Under the pieces are notes generated by a model. That model was not told the DNA's origin, made no database searches, and saw only the letters and a program-made list of their open reading frames with translations. The translations under genes were made by a program, and so were the position numbers. Below, piece by piece: positions 52,424 to 61,436 of a DNA stretch of 64,000 nt. Source of the DNA: Vescimonas fastidiosa (GTDB lineage: Bacteria; Bacillota; Clostridia; Oscillospirales; Oscillospiraceae); the NCBI RefSeq assembly GCF_018326305.1, contig NZ_AP023415.1, positions 1,240,001-1,304,000 on the forward strand, written 5' to 3'. Position 1 is the stretch's first letter, and every line of letters starts with the position of its first letter.

Positions 52424-54934
52424 ATGGCTCAAACCACCAAAAAGAAAACCACACAACAAAGCGGCAGGCGCTCTGCCTCCCCGTCCGCCCCGACGCCCCA
52501 GGCCCCCAATCCGGCCGTGCGCACGGCGGGCGGTGTGCTGTGCCTGCTGCTGGCGCTATGCGTGGCCGTGAGCTATTTTAACGCCCAGGCGGTGCTGCTG
52601 GGCCTGCTGCGCAGCGCCCTCACGGGCCTGTTTGGCTATGGCTACTGGCTGTGGGCGGCGATGCTTCTGGTAAGCGGCCTGTTTCTGCTGCTGCACCGGG
52701 AGCGTAAGGCCACAGCTCCAGCCCTCTGCGCCCTGCTGACGCCGGCTCTGTGCGGCAGTCTGCTGCACCTCATTTTTGCCGCGCCGGTAAAATCCCTCAC
52801 CCTTTCCGCCCTGTGGGCAGAGGGGCAGACCCTTCACGGCGGCGGCGTGATCTGCGGCGGCCTGGCAGAGCTGGGCAAGGCGTACATCAGTGAGGCCGTG
52901 TTTGCCATCCTAGCCGCAGTGGGACTGGTGGCATGCGTATTCGTGATGCTGCACACCACCCCGTCTCAGGTAGCGGAAAAAGCCCGCCAGCGGGCCGCCC
53001 AACGGGCGGAGGAGGCGGGGAGCGACTCCTCGGAGCCGGAGCAGCCCCCTCAGTCTGTGCAAAAAGCCCCCTCCCGCCGCCGTAAGGCGCAGATCGACAT
53101 TCCCCTGGACGACCCCGCCGCCCCGGCAGAGGACAGGCCCCTCCAGCCCGGCAAGAAGTCCTTCTTTGCCGGTCGTCAGACTCCCACCCCAGACGAGGTG
53201 CTGAGCCCACCCCAGCCGGAGCCCGCCCCGGAGCCGGAGCAGCCCCCTCAGCCCACAGCCCCCGAGCCTGTCACGCCTCCCCAGCCTGCCGCACCAACGC
53301 CGAAGGCTGAGCCCGTGGACCTGGAAAAGGCGGCCCAGGAGGTGAGCCGTCAAATCGAGCAGGAGCTATCCGAGCCCGAGGAGCAGTACCAGTACCCCCC
53401 CATCACCCTGCTGGAGCAGGGCGGCCCCGGCAATTTTACCGCCGCTGGGGCGGAGATGCGCAGCAATTCCAAGCGCCTGGCGGACACTCTGCGCAGCTTT
53501 GGCGTGGATGCTCAGCCCGGCGAGGTGGTCCGGGGTCCCAGCGTCACCCGCTATGAGTTTGCCCAGCCCCAAGGGGTAAAGCTCTCCAAAATCACCAACC
53601 TGGCCGATGACATTGCCCTGGCCCTGGGTGTGAGCAGCGTCCGGGTGGCCCCGGTGCCGGGCAAGATTTCCGCGGTGGGCATTGAGGTGCCCAACCGGGC
53701 CGTGACCCCGGTGCGCATCCGGGAGGTCATCGAGTCCCGGGAGTTCACCGGCCACAAGTCCGCCGTGGCCTTCGCCGTGGGCAAGGACATCGGCGGCAAC
53801 CGCATTATCGGTGACATCGCGAAGCTCCCCCATGTACTTATCGCCGGCACCACCGGCTCCGGTAAGTCCGTGTGTACCAACTCCCTCATTGTGAGTCTGC
53901 TCTATAAGTCCACCCCGGAGGAGGTCCGCTTCATCATGGTGGACCCAAAAATGGTGGAGCTGGCCCCTTATAACGGCATCCCGCACCTGCTCATCCCCGT
54001 GGTTACAGACCCTAAAAAGGCCGCCGGAGCCCTGCAATGGGCGGTGTTTGAAATGATGAAGCGCTATAAGCTCTTCTCGGAAAACGGCGTGAAGGATCTG
54101 ACCTCTTACAACGCCCTGGCCGCTCAGTCCCAGCCGGACGAAGCCGGCGAGTCCCTGAAAAAGCTGCCCTCGGTGGTGGTGGTCATCGACGAGCTGGCCG
54201 ACCTGATGCTGGTGGCGGCCAAGGAGGTGGAGGATTCCATCTGCCGGGTGGCCCAGATGGGCCGCGCCGCCGGGATGCACCTGGTCATTGCCACCCAGCG
54301 TCCCTCCGCCGATGTTATCACGGGCCTTATGAAGGCCAACATTCCCAGCCGCATTGCCTTTGCCGTGGCCTCCTCCATGGAGTCTCGGATCATACTGGAT
54401 AACCCCGGCGCAGAGAAGCTGGTGGGTAAAGGCGATATGCTTTACGCCCCCTTGGGCGAGGGCAAGCCCCGGCGCGTCCAGGGCTGCTTCATCGCCCCCG
54501 AGGAGATCGAGCGGGTGGTGGACTTTGTGAAGGAAAAGGGGGAGACGGCCTACTCCGAGGATGTCATCCGCCAAATCGAGCAGGTGGTCCAGGAGAAGGA
54601 CAAGAAGGGCGGCCCCGCCCCGGAGCCTGCCGATGCCGACGATGGCGACGAGCTGCTGCCCGCCGCCGTGGAGGTGGTGCTGGAAACAGGCCAGGCCAGC
54701 GTCTCCATGCTCCAGCGGCGGCTGAAGCTGGGCTATTCCCGGGCTGCCCGGCTGGTGGATCAGATGGAGGAGCGGGGTATCGTAGGCCCCTTCGAGGGCT
54801 CCAAGCCCCGGCAGCTGCTCATTGACAAGGCCAAGTGGCAGGAGATGCAGATGGGCAAAGCCGAGCCCCAGCCGGAGTTTGACCGGGCCGGCACCATCCG
54901 GGATGTATTCGAAAGCCACGACGCGCTTGAGTGA
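52424..54934 (+). CDS. ftsK: FtsK/SpoIIIE DNA translocase
   Basis: 836 residues. Four membrane helices lie in about 35-190, then a Pro/Glu/Gln-rich linker (about 200-330), then the motor: beta domain, Walker A AGTTGSGKS, Walker B VVIDELADLM, and IATQRPSADVITGL. The last 70 residues form the gamma winged helix that reads KOPS/SRS (SMLQRRLKLGYSRAARLVD). It pumps DNA through the septum at division or sporulation. ATG 52424 has GGGAG 5 bases upstream. It may be cotranscribed with uppP (54 bases apart). Confidence 0.95.
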   Translation: MAQTTKKKTTQQSGRRSASPSAPTPQAPNPAVRTAGGVLCLLLALCVAVSYFNAQAVLLGLLRSALTGLFGYGYWLWAAMLLVSGLFLLLHRERKATAPALCALLTPALCGSLLHLIFAAPVKSLTLSALWAEGQTLHGGGVICGGLAELGKAYISEAVFAILAAVGLVACVFVMLHTTPSQVAEKARQRAAQRAEEAGSDSSEPEQPPQSVQKAPSRRRKAQIDIPLDDPAAPAEDRPLQPGKKSFFAGRQTPTPDEVLSPPQPEPAPEPEQPPQPTAPEPVTPPQPAAPTPKAEPVDLEKAAQEVSRQIEQELSEPEEQYQYPPITLLEQGGPGNFTAAGAEMRSNSKRLADTLRSFGVDAQPGEVVRGPSVTRYEFAQPQGVKLSKITNLADDIALALGVSSVRVAPVPGKISAVGIEVPNRAVTPVRIREVIESREFTGHKSAVAFAVGKDIGGNRIIGDIAKLPHVLIAGTTGSGKSVCTNSLIVSLLYKSTPEEVRFIMVDPKMVELAPYNGIPHLLIPVVTDPKKAAGALQWAVFEMMKRYKLFSENGVKDLTSYNALAAQSQPDEAGESLKKLPSVVVVIDELADLMLVAAKEVEDSICRVAQMGRAAGMHLVIATQRPSADVITGLMKANIPSRIAFAVASSMESRIILDNPGAEKLVGKGDMLYAPLGEGKPRRVQGCFIAPEEIERVVDFVKEKGETAYSEDVIRQIEQVVQEKDKKGGPAPEPADADDGDELLPAAVEVVLETGQASVSMLQRRLKLGYSRAARLVDQMEERGIVGPFEGSKPRQLLIDKAKWQEMQMGKAEPQPEFDRAGTIRDVFESHDALE

Positions 54935-54997
54935 TCCCATGGGTGATTCCTTTGGGTTTTCCCGACAGCCTCTGTTTTTATACCCCTGCACCGCAAA

Positions 54998-55025
54998 AAA
55001 GGACGAACCTTCCGGTCCGTCCTTT
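54998..55025 (+). terminator. terminator after ftsK, copy A of a duplicated pair
   Basis: AAAGGACGAACC pairs with GGTCCGTCCTTT (one mismatch), TTCC loop. The improved hairpin recurs at 55225-55256. Confidence 0.8.
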
Positions 55026-55028
55026 CAG

Positions 55029-55224
55029 CGTATCAAAAAAGCCTCGCAGAGTTTGCCGCCCGCAGGCGGCAAAGAAATAAAATCATTTTCTCTCGCGACC
55101 TGTGCGTGAGAGAAAATACTTCTCAGGCTGCCAGTGTGGAATTTTTGCGCACGGCGCAAAAATTATGCGCGCAGCAGACTGCAAGCCTGTTGTCGGAAAA
55201 ACCCGAAGGGTTTTTCGACAGTCT
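55029..55224 (+). repeat. about 195-bp four-hairpin intergenic element, copy R7
   Basis: Complete copy, starting TATCAAAAAAGCCTCGCAGA and ending TTTTTCGACAGTCT. Hairpin 3 here reads TTTTTGCGC/GCGCAAAAA, another stem sequence that still pairs. The element is placed between two copies of the ftsK terminator. Confidence 0.92.
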
Positions 55225-55256
55225 AAAAGGACGGACCTTCCGGTCCGTCCTTTTTT
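55225..55256. terminator. terminator copy B beyond R7
   Basis: AAAAGGACGGACC pairs perfectly with GGTCCGTCCTTTT, followed by further T. It can also serve the DegV gene that converges from the other side. Confidence 0.85.
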
Positions 55257-55278
55257 CGTCCGCATTATTCTGTCTGCG

Positions 55279-56136
55279 TTATCTCCATTCCTCGCTGTAA
55301 AAGAAGAGGGCCACCGTCCCCGGCCCCACATGGGCACCGGTGACCGGCTCATAGCACACATGCATGATCTCGCCCTTGGCGCCCTTATCCCGCAGCAGGC
55401 TCTGCAAATGCAGTGCATCCGCCGGGGCATCGGCATGGGCAATGCCAATAGGGGCCTCCGGGTCATTCATAGTCTGGGCATAGATGTTCGCCAGGGCCTC
55501 CAGAGCCTTTTTCTTGCCCCGAACCTTTTCATACATCACGATCTTGCCCTCCTCGTCGCCCCGGAGGATGAGCTTTACCTGCAGCAGTGTACCGGCCAGC
55601 CGCGCGCCGCCGGAAATGCGACCGCCCTTGTGCAGATACTTCAGGTCGTCCACCACGAAGAACTGCTGCATCCGTGCGCAAAGGCCCCGGGCAAAGGTCT
55701 CCAGCTCCGGAAGGGACTTCCCCTCCTTGGCCAGCTTCGCCGTCTCAATGACCACCAGCCCCTCGCCCAAGGATGCGCCCCGGGTGTCCAGCACGCGCAC
55801 GCGCTCGGCCCCGTATTTCTCCGCCAGCTCCTTGCACTGCAGGCCAACGCCCCAGCAGCTGCCGCTAATGCCGCCGGAAATGCCCATATACAGCACATCC
55901 TCGCCACTCTCCAGGCACTTTTCAATGGCCTGGGCCGCCGTCTGGGGGTTCACCATAGAGGTTTTTACCTCCGCACCCTTGCGCATGGCCTCGTAAAAGG
56001 CCGGGCCGTTAAAGTCGATGCTGTAATCCGGCTCCGCGCCGTCCACCTCATAGGTCAGCGGCACAGCCTTGATGTCCAGCTCCTCCAAAGTTTTCATGGG
56101 CAGATTGGCTGCCGTGTCTGTAAAAATTCGTACCAT
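55279..56136 (-). CDS. DegV-family fatty-acid-binding protein
   Basis: 285 residues. IFTDTAANLP opens the EDD fold, KTSMVNP and GISGGISGSCWG line the ligand site, and DLKYLHKGGRISGG is the DegV motif before the C-terminal domain. Family members bind fatty acids; FakB subunits hand them to the FakA kinase. No fakA is seen here. The start 56136 has AAGGAG 8 bases upstream. It follows the SGNH hydrolase gene with a 15-base gap, so the two form an operon. Confidence 0.88.
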   Translation of the reverse strand: MVRIFTDTAANLPMKTLEELDIKAVPLTYEVDGAEPDYSIDFNGPAFYEAMRKGAEVKTSMVNPQTAAQAIEKCLESGEDVLYMGISGGISGSCWGVGLQCKELAEKYGAERVRVLDTRGASLGEGLVVIETAKLAKEGKSLPELETFARGLCARMQQFFVVDDLKYLHKGGRISGGARLAGTLLQVKLILRGDEEGKIVMYEKVRGKKKALEALANIYAQTMNDPEAPIGIAHADAPADALHLQSLLRDKGAKGEIMHVCYEPVTGAHVGPGTVALFFYSEEWR

Positions 56137-56150
56137 ATTCATGCTCCTTA

Positions 56151-56831
56151 TCACGCAATTGCTTGGCGAAGCCACCCGGCCAAGGTGTCAAACATCTTGG
56201 TGTAGCCCTCCATCGTCAGGTGAATGCCGTCCGGCGAAATCAGCCCCGGCAAATGCTTTTCACGCAAAAAACTCTCCCGCACCCGGATAATGGGTGTGCC
56301 GGTCTCATAAGCCACCTGGGCCACCGTGTCCGAATACAGCTCCTGGTGCCGGTAAATATGCTGAATGTCCCCCAGCCAGGCCATAATGCGCTCCTTGCTG
56401 CGCCCGGCCCGGCACAGGAAGTCCAAATACCGCTGCGCGTCAATGGGCGGCAGGGTCATCAGCACCGGCTGCACGCTCTGGTCCCGGAGCTTTTGCAGCA
56501 TGGAAAACAGGGTGCTTCGAAACTCCGGCAGGGCCGTACGGGGAATGTGCTCCTCCTCCGGACGCTCCTGAATGGCATCCCAGTCGAAGTCGCTGTCGTT
56601 TCCGCCGTAGGCAATGAGGGCAAAATCCGCCTGGAGCCCCCGCTGCAGGTCATGGTCCAGCAGCGCCTGACCCTTGCGGATCGTTGCGCCCATTTTAGCC
56701 CGGCTCACCACCTCGGTCTGCCGTCCGCTGTACCGCTCCATCACCTCCGGCAGGTGGAAATGATAGTGAAACTGCTCATCCGGCACCGTGGCCTTCAGCA
56801 GTGAATCGCCATATACATACGCCCGGGGCAT
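56151..56831 (-). CDS. SGNH/GDSL hydrolase
   Basis: 226 residues without a signal peptide. Block I is VYGDSLLK (nucleophile Ser), block III YGGNDSDFDW (Gly/Asn oxyanion site) and block V SPDGIHLTMEGY (Asp-His). It should be a cytosolic esterase or lipase of small acyl substrates. Pairing with a DegV fatty-acid-binding protein suggests that it frees a fatty acid for it, which is inference. Confidence 0.87.
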   Translation of the reverse strand: MPRAYVYGDSLLKATVPDEQFHYHFHLPEVMERYSGRQTEVVSRAKMGATIRKGQALLDHDLQRGLQADFALIAYGGNDSDFDWDAIQERPEEEHIPRTALPEFRSTLFSMLQKLRDQSVQPVLMTLPPIDAQRYLDFLCRAGRSKERIMAWLGDIQHIYRHQELYSDTVAQVAYETGTPIIRVRESFLREKHLPGLISPDGIHLTMEGYTKMFDTLAGWLRQAIA

Positions 56832-56947
56832 AAATTCCCCTCCTTTGCCGATTTTTACCGTCGGTCAGCAGAGGGCATAGGCCCCTTGCCAATCGTCAAT
56901 AATAATATAGCATATTACATATGGCGTGTCAATGTTCTTTTTTCCTA

Positions 56948-56976
56948 TTGTAACCCTCCGGAAAACCTGCTATAAT
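56948..56976 (+). promoter_or_regulatory. promoter of the DUF1836 gene
   Basis: TTGTAA (56948-56953), 17-base spacer, TATAAT (56971-56976), 26 bases before the ATG. Confidence 0.7.
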
Positions 56977-57002
56977 AGTCTGTGCAAACAGGAGGTGGCT
57001 TT

Positions 57003-57632
57003 ATGCCCTACGACAAACCCCTCATCGCTCACAAGCTGCAGCGGTGGGACCAATATATCACCGACTATCACCTGCCCCAGTGGGACTCTATCCCGGACTT
57101 TGGTCTGTATATGGACCAGGTAATTCTGCTTTTGGAGCGGTATCTCAGCTTCATTCCCCCGGTAAATGCGGAGAAGGAACGCATCGTCACCGCCTCCGCC
57201 ATCAACAACTATGTTCGCCTGAAGCTGATGCCCGCCCCGGTGAAGCGGAAATACTACCGGGTCCACATCTGCTATCTCATCATGATCCTCACCCTGAAGC
57301 AGTCCATCGGCATCAGCCAGGTGCAGAAGATCATCCCCTGGGATTTGGCCGATGGGCAGGACGGCCCGGAGACCGTGCGCCATATCTACGAGGATTACAG
57401 CGGCAAATTCCGGGGTATCGCCCTGCTCTTTAACCACCAGATCCAGCAGAGCTGGCAAGAGCTGTGCGCCCCGGACGCCGGCACCGACGGCGTGGCCCGG
57501 TGCCTGGTGATGGAGTCGGCGCTGCTGGCGGGCTTTTCCAAAATTCTGGCAGAAAAGCTCCTGCGCCTGTGGGACGCAGACCCGGCCCAGGTCCTGGCCA
57601 CCGAGCAGGCTCATGACTTCACCGACATATAA
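57003..57632 (+). CDS. DUF1836 protein
   Basis: 209 residues. The pattern of the family is visible: an N-terminal helix (WDQYITDYHLPQWDSIPDF), then QVILLLERYLSF, TASAINNYVRLKLMPAP and YYRVHICYLIMILTLKQ. The TASAINNYVRLKL region resembles a MerR-like or wHTH DNA-binding segment, so a regulator is possible. No target is evident. ATG 57003 has AGGAGG 8 bases upstream and a good promoter. Confidence 0.83.
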   Translation: MPYDKPLIAHKLQRWDQYITDYHLPQWDSIPDFGLYMDQVILLLERYLSFIPPVNAEKERIVTASAINNYVRLKLMPAPVKRKYYRVHICYLIMILTLKQSIGISQVQKIIPWDLADGQDGPETVRHIYEDYSGKFRGIALLFNHQIQQSWQELCAPDAGTDGVARCLVMESALLAGFSKILAEKLLRLWDADPAQVLATEQAHDFTDI

Positions 57633-57652
57633 AATTTGAAAAATATTCCTCC

Positions 57653-57686
57653 GCACCCTTCTGATTCTCGGGAGGGTGCTTTTTTC
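57653..57686. terminator. terminator between DUF1836 and PNPOx-like genes
   Basis: GCACCCT/AGGGTGC stem with a 13-base loop, followed by T6 on the plus strand. Confidence 0.75.
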
Positions 57687-58151
57687 TCAGTCGTTGCCCT
57701 CCTTGCCCGTGATCTCCTTCACAGACAGGCGCACCACGCAGGTCCGGGCTCCGGAGTTTTTCATGCACGAGACATACTTTTCCCCGGCCTCCGGGTCAAA
57801 CTGCATACAGAGAATTTTTATGGCCCGCATCCGCTCTTTCTCGTCCGTGACGATCTCCAGCCGCCCCCGGGCCACCGCCGAGGCGTAGGCCACGGTGTAT
57901 TCGTCCGGGATGATCTCCGCATGGGACACGGCGCTCATGGCCGCCTCACACCCGTCCTTGAAGATCTCGTACTTTTCTCCGGCCAAGGCACAGTGGAAGT
58001 AAATGGCCCCCACCTCCTCGTCCGCCGCCTGGGACACGGGCACGGCGTAGGGCCGCCCGGCCCCGTCCGCCAGGGAGAGCGTGGCGTAGGGAGCCTCCCG
58101 CATCACCTGCCAGGCAAAGTCTGCGTCCCTCTGCCTGTCTTTTCTACGCAT
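57687..58151 (-). CDS. pyridoxamine 5'-phosphate oxidase-like flavin-binding protein
   Basis: 154 residues, a split-barrel flavoprotein of the NimA/HugZ-like type: RPYAVPVSQAAD, YFHCALAGEKYE and VCVRLSVKEITGKE-like end (here TCVVRLSVKEITGKE). NimA-like members reduce nitro compounds, others bind heme or F420; the activity here is open. Two Cys residues near the C terminus (SCMKNSGARTC) stand out. Start 58151 has GAGG upstream. Confidence 0.82.
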   Translation of the reverse strand: MRRKDRQRDADFAWQVMREAPYATLSLADGAGRPYAVPVSQAADEEVGAIYFHCALAGEKYEIFKDGCEAAMSAVSHAEIIPDEYTVAYASAVARGRLEIVTDEKERMRAIKILCMQFDPEAGEKYVSCMKNSGARTCVVRLSVKEITGKEGND

Positions 58152-58290
58152 GACGCTGCACCTCACTTTCGTAATTTATCAAATCTTTCTGTCAGGTGTT
58201 CTCCTATTCATTTTGACCCGGTGGGCATGATTTGTCAAGACGGTCATATAGTATAAAATGTAAACTTTTATCGGAAAGGATACGCTGCCT

Positions 58291-58929
58291 ATGACCTATC
58301 CCTATGTTCTGCCCCGGTTGCCCTACGCCCCGGCTGCCCTGGAGCCGAATTTGAACCGGGCCACCATCATGACCCATCACGACCGCATTTTTGCCGGGCA
58401 TATCGACGGCCTAAACCGGGCCCTGCAGCCCTATCCGGCTCTCCAGCGCCGTCCCCTCTCCCGACTCCTGCTGCACCCGGACTGTCTCCCTGCCCCGGCC
58501 CGACCGGACATCCTGCACCATGGCAGCGGGGTATACAGCCACGCCCTATACTTTTCCTCCCTGGCTCCGGCCCGGACCGGAAATCCCGACGCCGCCTTGG
58601 CGGAAGCTCTCCGCTGCAGCTTCGGCTCCATGGAGGATTTTCTCCGAGCCCTGCGCCAGGCCTCCCTGCAGGACACGCAGGAGGGCTGTACCTGGCTGCT
58701 CTGCGACCGCTGCGGAAGGCTGCGGCTGCTCTTTACGCCCGGCCTGCAAACGGCTCTGCCTCTTGTACCCATCCTGTGCCTTGACCTTCACCGCCACGCC
58801 TACCAGCTCACCTGCGGCGATGACCGCGAGGCCTATGTAAACGCCGCCCTCCCCCTGCTGAACTGGGAAATTCTCTCCCTGCGCTACGCCACTGTATCGG
58901 CCGGTCAGCCGCCGTTCCCGAATCCGTAA
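58291..58929 (+). CDS. divergent Fe/Mn superoxide dismutase-family protein
   Basis: 212 residues. LPYAPAALEPNLNRATIMTHH and DGLN match the SOD N-terminal helices with the first metal His at about 29; SHALYF supplies the second (about 84) and LDLHRHAY the Asp and the last His. The usual KHHxxYV segment is RIFAGHI, so the gateway His30/Tyr34 positions are replaced, and the Trp of DVWEHAY is His. The metal site is kept but activity may be altered. Encoded alone, followed by repeats. Confidence 0.78.
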   Translation: MTYPYVLPRLPYAPAALEPNLNRATIMTHHDRIFAGHIDGLNRALQPYPALQRRPLSRLLLHPDCLPAPARPDILHHGSGVYSHALYFSSLAPARTGNPDAALAEALRCSFGSMEDFLRALRQASLQDTQEGCTWLLCDRCGRLRLLFTPGLQTALPLVPILCLDLHRHAYQLTCGDDREAYVNAALPLLNWEILSLRYATVSAGQPPFPNP

Positions 58930-58940
58930 AACAAACTCTC

Positions 58941-59105
58941 CCGTAGGGGCCGATGCCCACATCGCCCCGCCTCACCGCATCCGCAATAATGCGTCCGTAA
59001 GGGGCGGCGTCCCCGACGCCCCGTTCACCGCACCCCTTGCAGCCCACCCGTAGGGGCGACCCTCGCGGTCGCCCGCAGGCGGGGCAAAGCCCCGCCCCTA
59101 CGCAC
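58941..59105. repeat. GTAGGGGC-type intergenic repeat array
   Basis: Three tandem, related units: GTAGGGGCCGATGCCCACATC, GTAAGGGGCGGCGTCCCC and GTAGGGGCGACCCTCGCGGT, closed by an inverted unit GCCCCGCCCCTACG. Each unit forms a GC-rich hairpin. A related CCGATG/CATCGG hairpin is found near 11450. No gene in this 385-base spacer. Confidence 0.75.
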
Positions 59106-59143
59106 CACAACAAAACGCACCACACCCCATGCAAAAAGCTGTC

Positions 59144-59178
59144 ATTGCGAGGTCAGTGCGCACACTGGCCGTGGCAAT
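59144..59178. repeat. ATTGCGAGG/GTGGCAAT palindromic repeat
   Basis: Outer arms ATTGC/GCAAT and inner CAGTG/CACTG arms. It matches the structure of the repeat at 11377-11413. The sequence after it (59190-59240) has TTATGTAAGGG-type low-complexity hairpins. Confidence 0.7.
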
Positions 59179-59265
59179 CCGCAACCCCCGTCCTCAAAGG
59201 CTCCCTTATGTAAGGGCAGCTGTAGCGGCTCTGCCGCGACTGAGGGTCGCCCCCCACCCAACGCA

Positions 59266-59310
59266 CAAAAAGCAGGGAAGAAACCCCCACGGGCTTCTTC
59301 CCTGTTTTTA
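59266..59310. terminator. terminator of the glyA-hypothetical operon
   Basis: CAGGGAAGAA pairs with TTCTTCCCTG around a 12-base loop, with A5 before and T5 after, so it can work in both directions. On the minus strand it ends the gene at 59315. Confidence 0.85.
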
Positions 59311-59314
59311 ATTC

Positions 59315-59830
59315 TCATGTACGCGCAAAAAGCGCTATCAGCCCGGCAAAGGACGCCAAAAAGATGACCGCAAAAAGCAGAAACGCCAAAACTACCGTCC
59401 CCCACTTCCGCCGTGGCGCCTTTTCGATGCTTTCCCGCTTCCGAGGCTCCTGCGGCGGCTTCTTTTCCGCAGGCCGCACCGATTCCGGGCGCGATCTTTG
59501 CGCCTGTTCGGCCCGCTGCCGTTTCATTTCCTTTTCATACAGCGCCAGCGGGTCCGTTTGGTCCATAATGCGCCCGTAAAACTGGTCTATCCACGCCGCG
59601 TCCCCAGCCCCGCACATGTTCGCCTCCGTGCAGCCCGGCTCATGCGCAATCTGGTTCCTTATCCAGCGATACCGCTTGAGCATCTCCAGGTCGCTCCCCC
59701 ACCCCGCTACATAATAAGCGCCGTGCGGCGTTGCCTTCATCTCATCGATATACGCCGTCACCGGCCTGTCGCAGCCCATCACATCACCGCACAGCTTTTC
59801 GAGCCGTTTGTATGAATCTATAAATCCCAT
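59315..59830 (-). CDS. hypothetical protein with C-terminal membrane helix
   Basis: 171 residues. An N-terminal helical domain (about 1-90, with RNQIAHEPGCTEANMC) resembles small HEPN- or DUF-like helical modules. A basic, Pro/Glu/Arg-rich linker follows (about 100-142), then one membrane helix (about 145-168). The domain would face the cytosol as a tail-anchored protein. It starts 18 bases after glyA and shares its terminator. Function unknown. Confidence 0.7.
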   Translation of the reverse strand: MGFIDSYKRLEKLCGDVMGCDRPVTAYIDEMKATPHGAYYVAGWGSDLEMLKRYRWIRNQIAHEPGCTEANMCGAGDAAWIDQFYGRIMDQTDPLALYEKEMKRQRAEQAQRSRPESVRPAEKKPPQEPRKRESIEKAPRRKWGTVVLAFLLFAVIFLASFAGLIALFART

Positions 59831-59848
59831 TCTTTCTCTCCAAAAAAA

Positions 59849-61102
59849 TCACATTTCCATGGGATGCCGGCCTGTCAGCTCCGCCACGGCCTCCAAAATA
59901 AACGCCCGATCCGCCGCCTCATTCCGGCAGGCCCGGTGAATGCACTGGGCGATAACCACCATATCGGCGGCATCAAATCCCCGGGTGGTGACGCAGGGCG
60001 TCCCCATCCGCACGCCGCTGGTGACGGCGGGCTTTTCCGGGTCGCCGGGGATGGCGTTTTTGTTCAGGGTGATGTGCAGCCCGTCCAGCCGCTCCTGCAG
60101 ATCCCGGCCCGTGATGCCGTGGCTGCGCAGGTCCACCAGCATCAGGTGGTTGTCCGTGCCGCCGGATACCAGGTCAAATCCCTTTGCCAGCATAGCCTCT
60201 GCCAGGGCGGCGGCATTTTCCACCGTCCGCCGGGCATAGTCCCGGAATGCAGGCTCCATAGCCTCCCGGAAGCACACCGCCTTCCCGGCGATCACATGCA
60301 GCAGCGGTCCGCCCTGCATGCCGGGAAATACGGCGCTGTCTATTCTCCTGCCCCACTCCTCCTTGGCCAGGATCACGCCGCCCCGGGGCCCCCGGAGCGT
60401 CTTGTGGGTAGTGGTGGTCACCACATCGGCGTAGGGCATGGGGCTCTCATGCTGTCCTCCCGCCACCAGCCCGGCAATGTGGGCCATATCCACCAGCAGC
60501 AGCGCACCATGGCGGTGGGCAATGTCCGCAAAGGCCTTAAAATCCAGCGCTCTGGGATAGGCCGAGGCTCCAGCCACCAGCACCCTGGGCCGCGCCGCCC
60601 GCACAATGTCCTCCACCCGGTCATAGTCAATGCGCCCGGTTTTCTCATCCACTCCGTAGCTGACGGCCCGGTAAAGCTTTCCCGACTGGTTCACCGCCGC
60701 CCCATGGGTCAGATGTCCGCCCCCGGCCAGATCCATGCCCACCAGGGTGTCTCCCGGCTGCATAAGGGCCGCGTAGGCCGCCAGGTTGGCCTGGGCCCCG
60801 GAGTGCGGCTGCACATTGGCATACTCTGCGCCGAAAAGGGCCTTGGCCCGGTCAATAGCAAGGGTCTCTATTTCGTCCACAAACTCACATCCGCCGTAGT
60901 ATCGCCGGCCGGGATACCCCTCGGCATATTTGTTGGTCAGGCAGCTGCCCACGGCGGCCATCACCGCCGGAGAGGTGATGTTCTCCGAGGCAATAAGCTC
61001 AATATTTTCCTGCTGCCGCCGATACTCCCGCCGCAGCCATGCGCCCACCTGCTCGTCCTCCCGAGCCAGATAGTCCATGCTTTCTTTCAAAAAATTTTCC
61101 AA
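59849..61102 (-). CDS. glyA: serine hydroxymethyltransferase
   Basis: 417 residues, normal length. [42 protein letters not shown] and [14 protein letters not shown] (Schiff-base Lys) are the full set of family motifs. It interconverts serine and glycine and loads one-carbon units onto tetrahydrofolate. I choose a TTG start (61102) with TAGGAG 8 bases before it; an ATG at 61078 is the alternative. I saw no glycine riboswitch upstream. Confidence 0.93.
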   Translation of the reverse strand: MENFLKESMDYLAREDEQVGAWLRREYRRQQENIELIASENITSPAVMAAVGSCLTNKYAEGYPGRRYYGGCEFVDEIETLAIDRAKALFGAEYANVQPHSGAQANLAAYAALMQPGDTLVGMDLAGGGHLTHGAAVNQSGKLYRAVSYGVDEKTGRIDYDRVEDIVRAARPRVLVAGASAYPRALDFKAFADIAHRHGALLLVDMAHIAGLVAGGQHESPMPYADVVTTTTHKTLRGPRGGVILAKEEWGRRIDSAVFPGMQGGPLLHVIAGKAVCFREAMEPAFRDYARRTVENAAALAEAMLAKGFDLVSGGTDNHLMLVDLRSHGITGRDLQERLDGLHITLNKNAIPGDPEKPAVTSGVRMGTPCVTTRGFDAADMVVIAQCIHRACRNEAADRAFILEAVAELTGRHPMEM

Positions 61103-61187
61103 GCCTTTTTCTCTCCTACAATCCGTTTTCCCGCCCGTTTTTATTTCGGGTCCTGCTCGCATTTATCGCTCCGCTTTTATTTTCCTC

Positions 61188-61216
61188 ATTATAATATATC
61201 CTTCCCCCAAACGCAA
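61188..61216 (-). promoter_or_regulatory. promoter of glyA
   Basis: Minus strand: TTGCGT (61216-61211), 17-base spacer, TATAAT (61193-61188). Confidence 0.6.
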
Positions 61217-61350
61217 GCAAACCATTTAGCATATCTCGGCTTCTCTCCGGGCCGAAACGCGCGGCGGTGCGTCGTTCCGTCCTCCGTCCCCGCGTCTCCT
61301 ACTCAGGCAAAGCAGTAAAAAAGCGGGCATTTTTTACCAACAAATTTTGC

Positions 61351-61379
61351 GCATAAACCCGTCCCATCGGCTCAAACTA
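61351..61379 (+). promoter_or_regulatory. sigma-G-type forespore promoter of the SASP gene
   Basis: GCATA (61351-61355), 17-base spacer, CAAACTA (61373-61379), close to the sigma-G consensus GCATR-N17/18-CATAMTA (one mismatch in the -10). It lies 57 bases before the SASP start codon, where alpha/beta SASP genes carry such promoters. Otherwise 61220-61340 holds no gene. Confidence 0.65.
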
Positions 61380-61436
61380 TGCTTGCGATACCCAAACAGG
61401 CGAAAGCCGAGTACCCAAAGAAAGGAGATCGTGACT

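Noticed and set aside
61103..61350. Glycine or THF riboswitch upstream of glyA
   Set aside because: The leader between the promoter and the start is only about 80 bases, without the conserved cores or a terminator.
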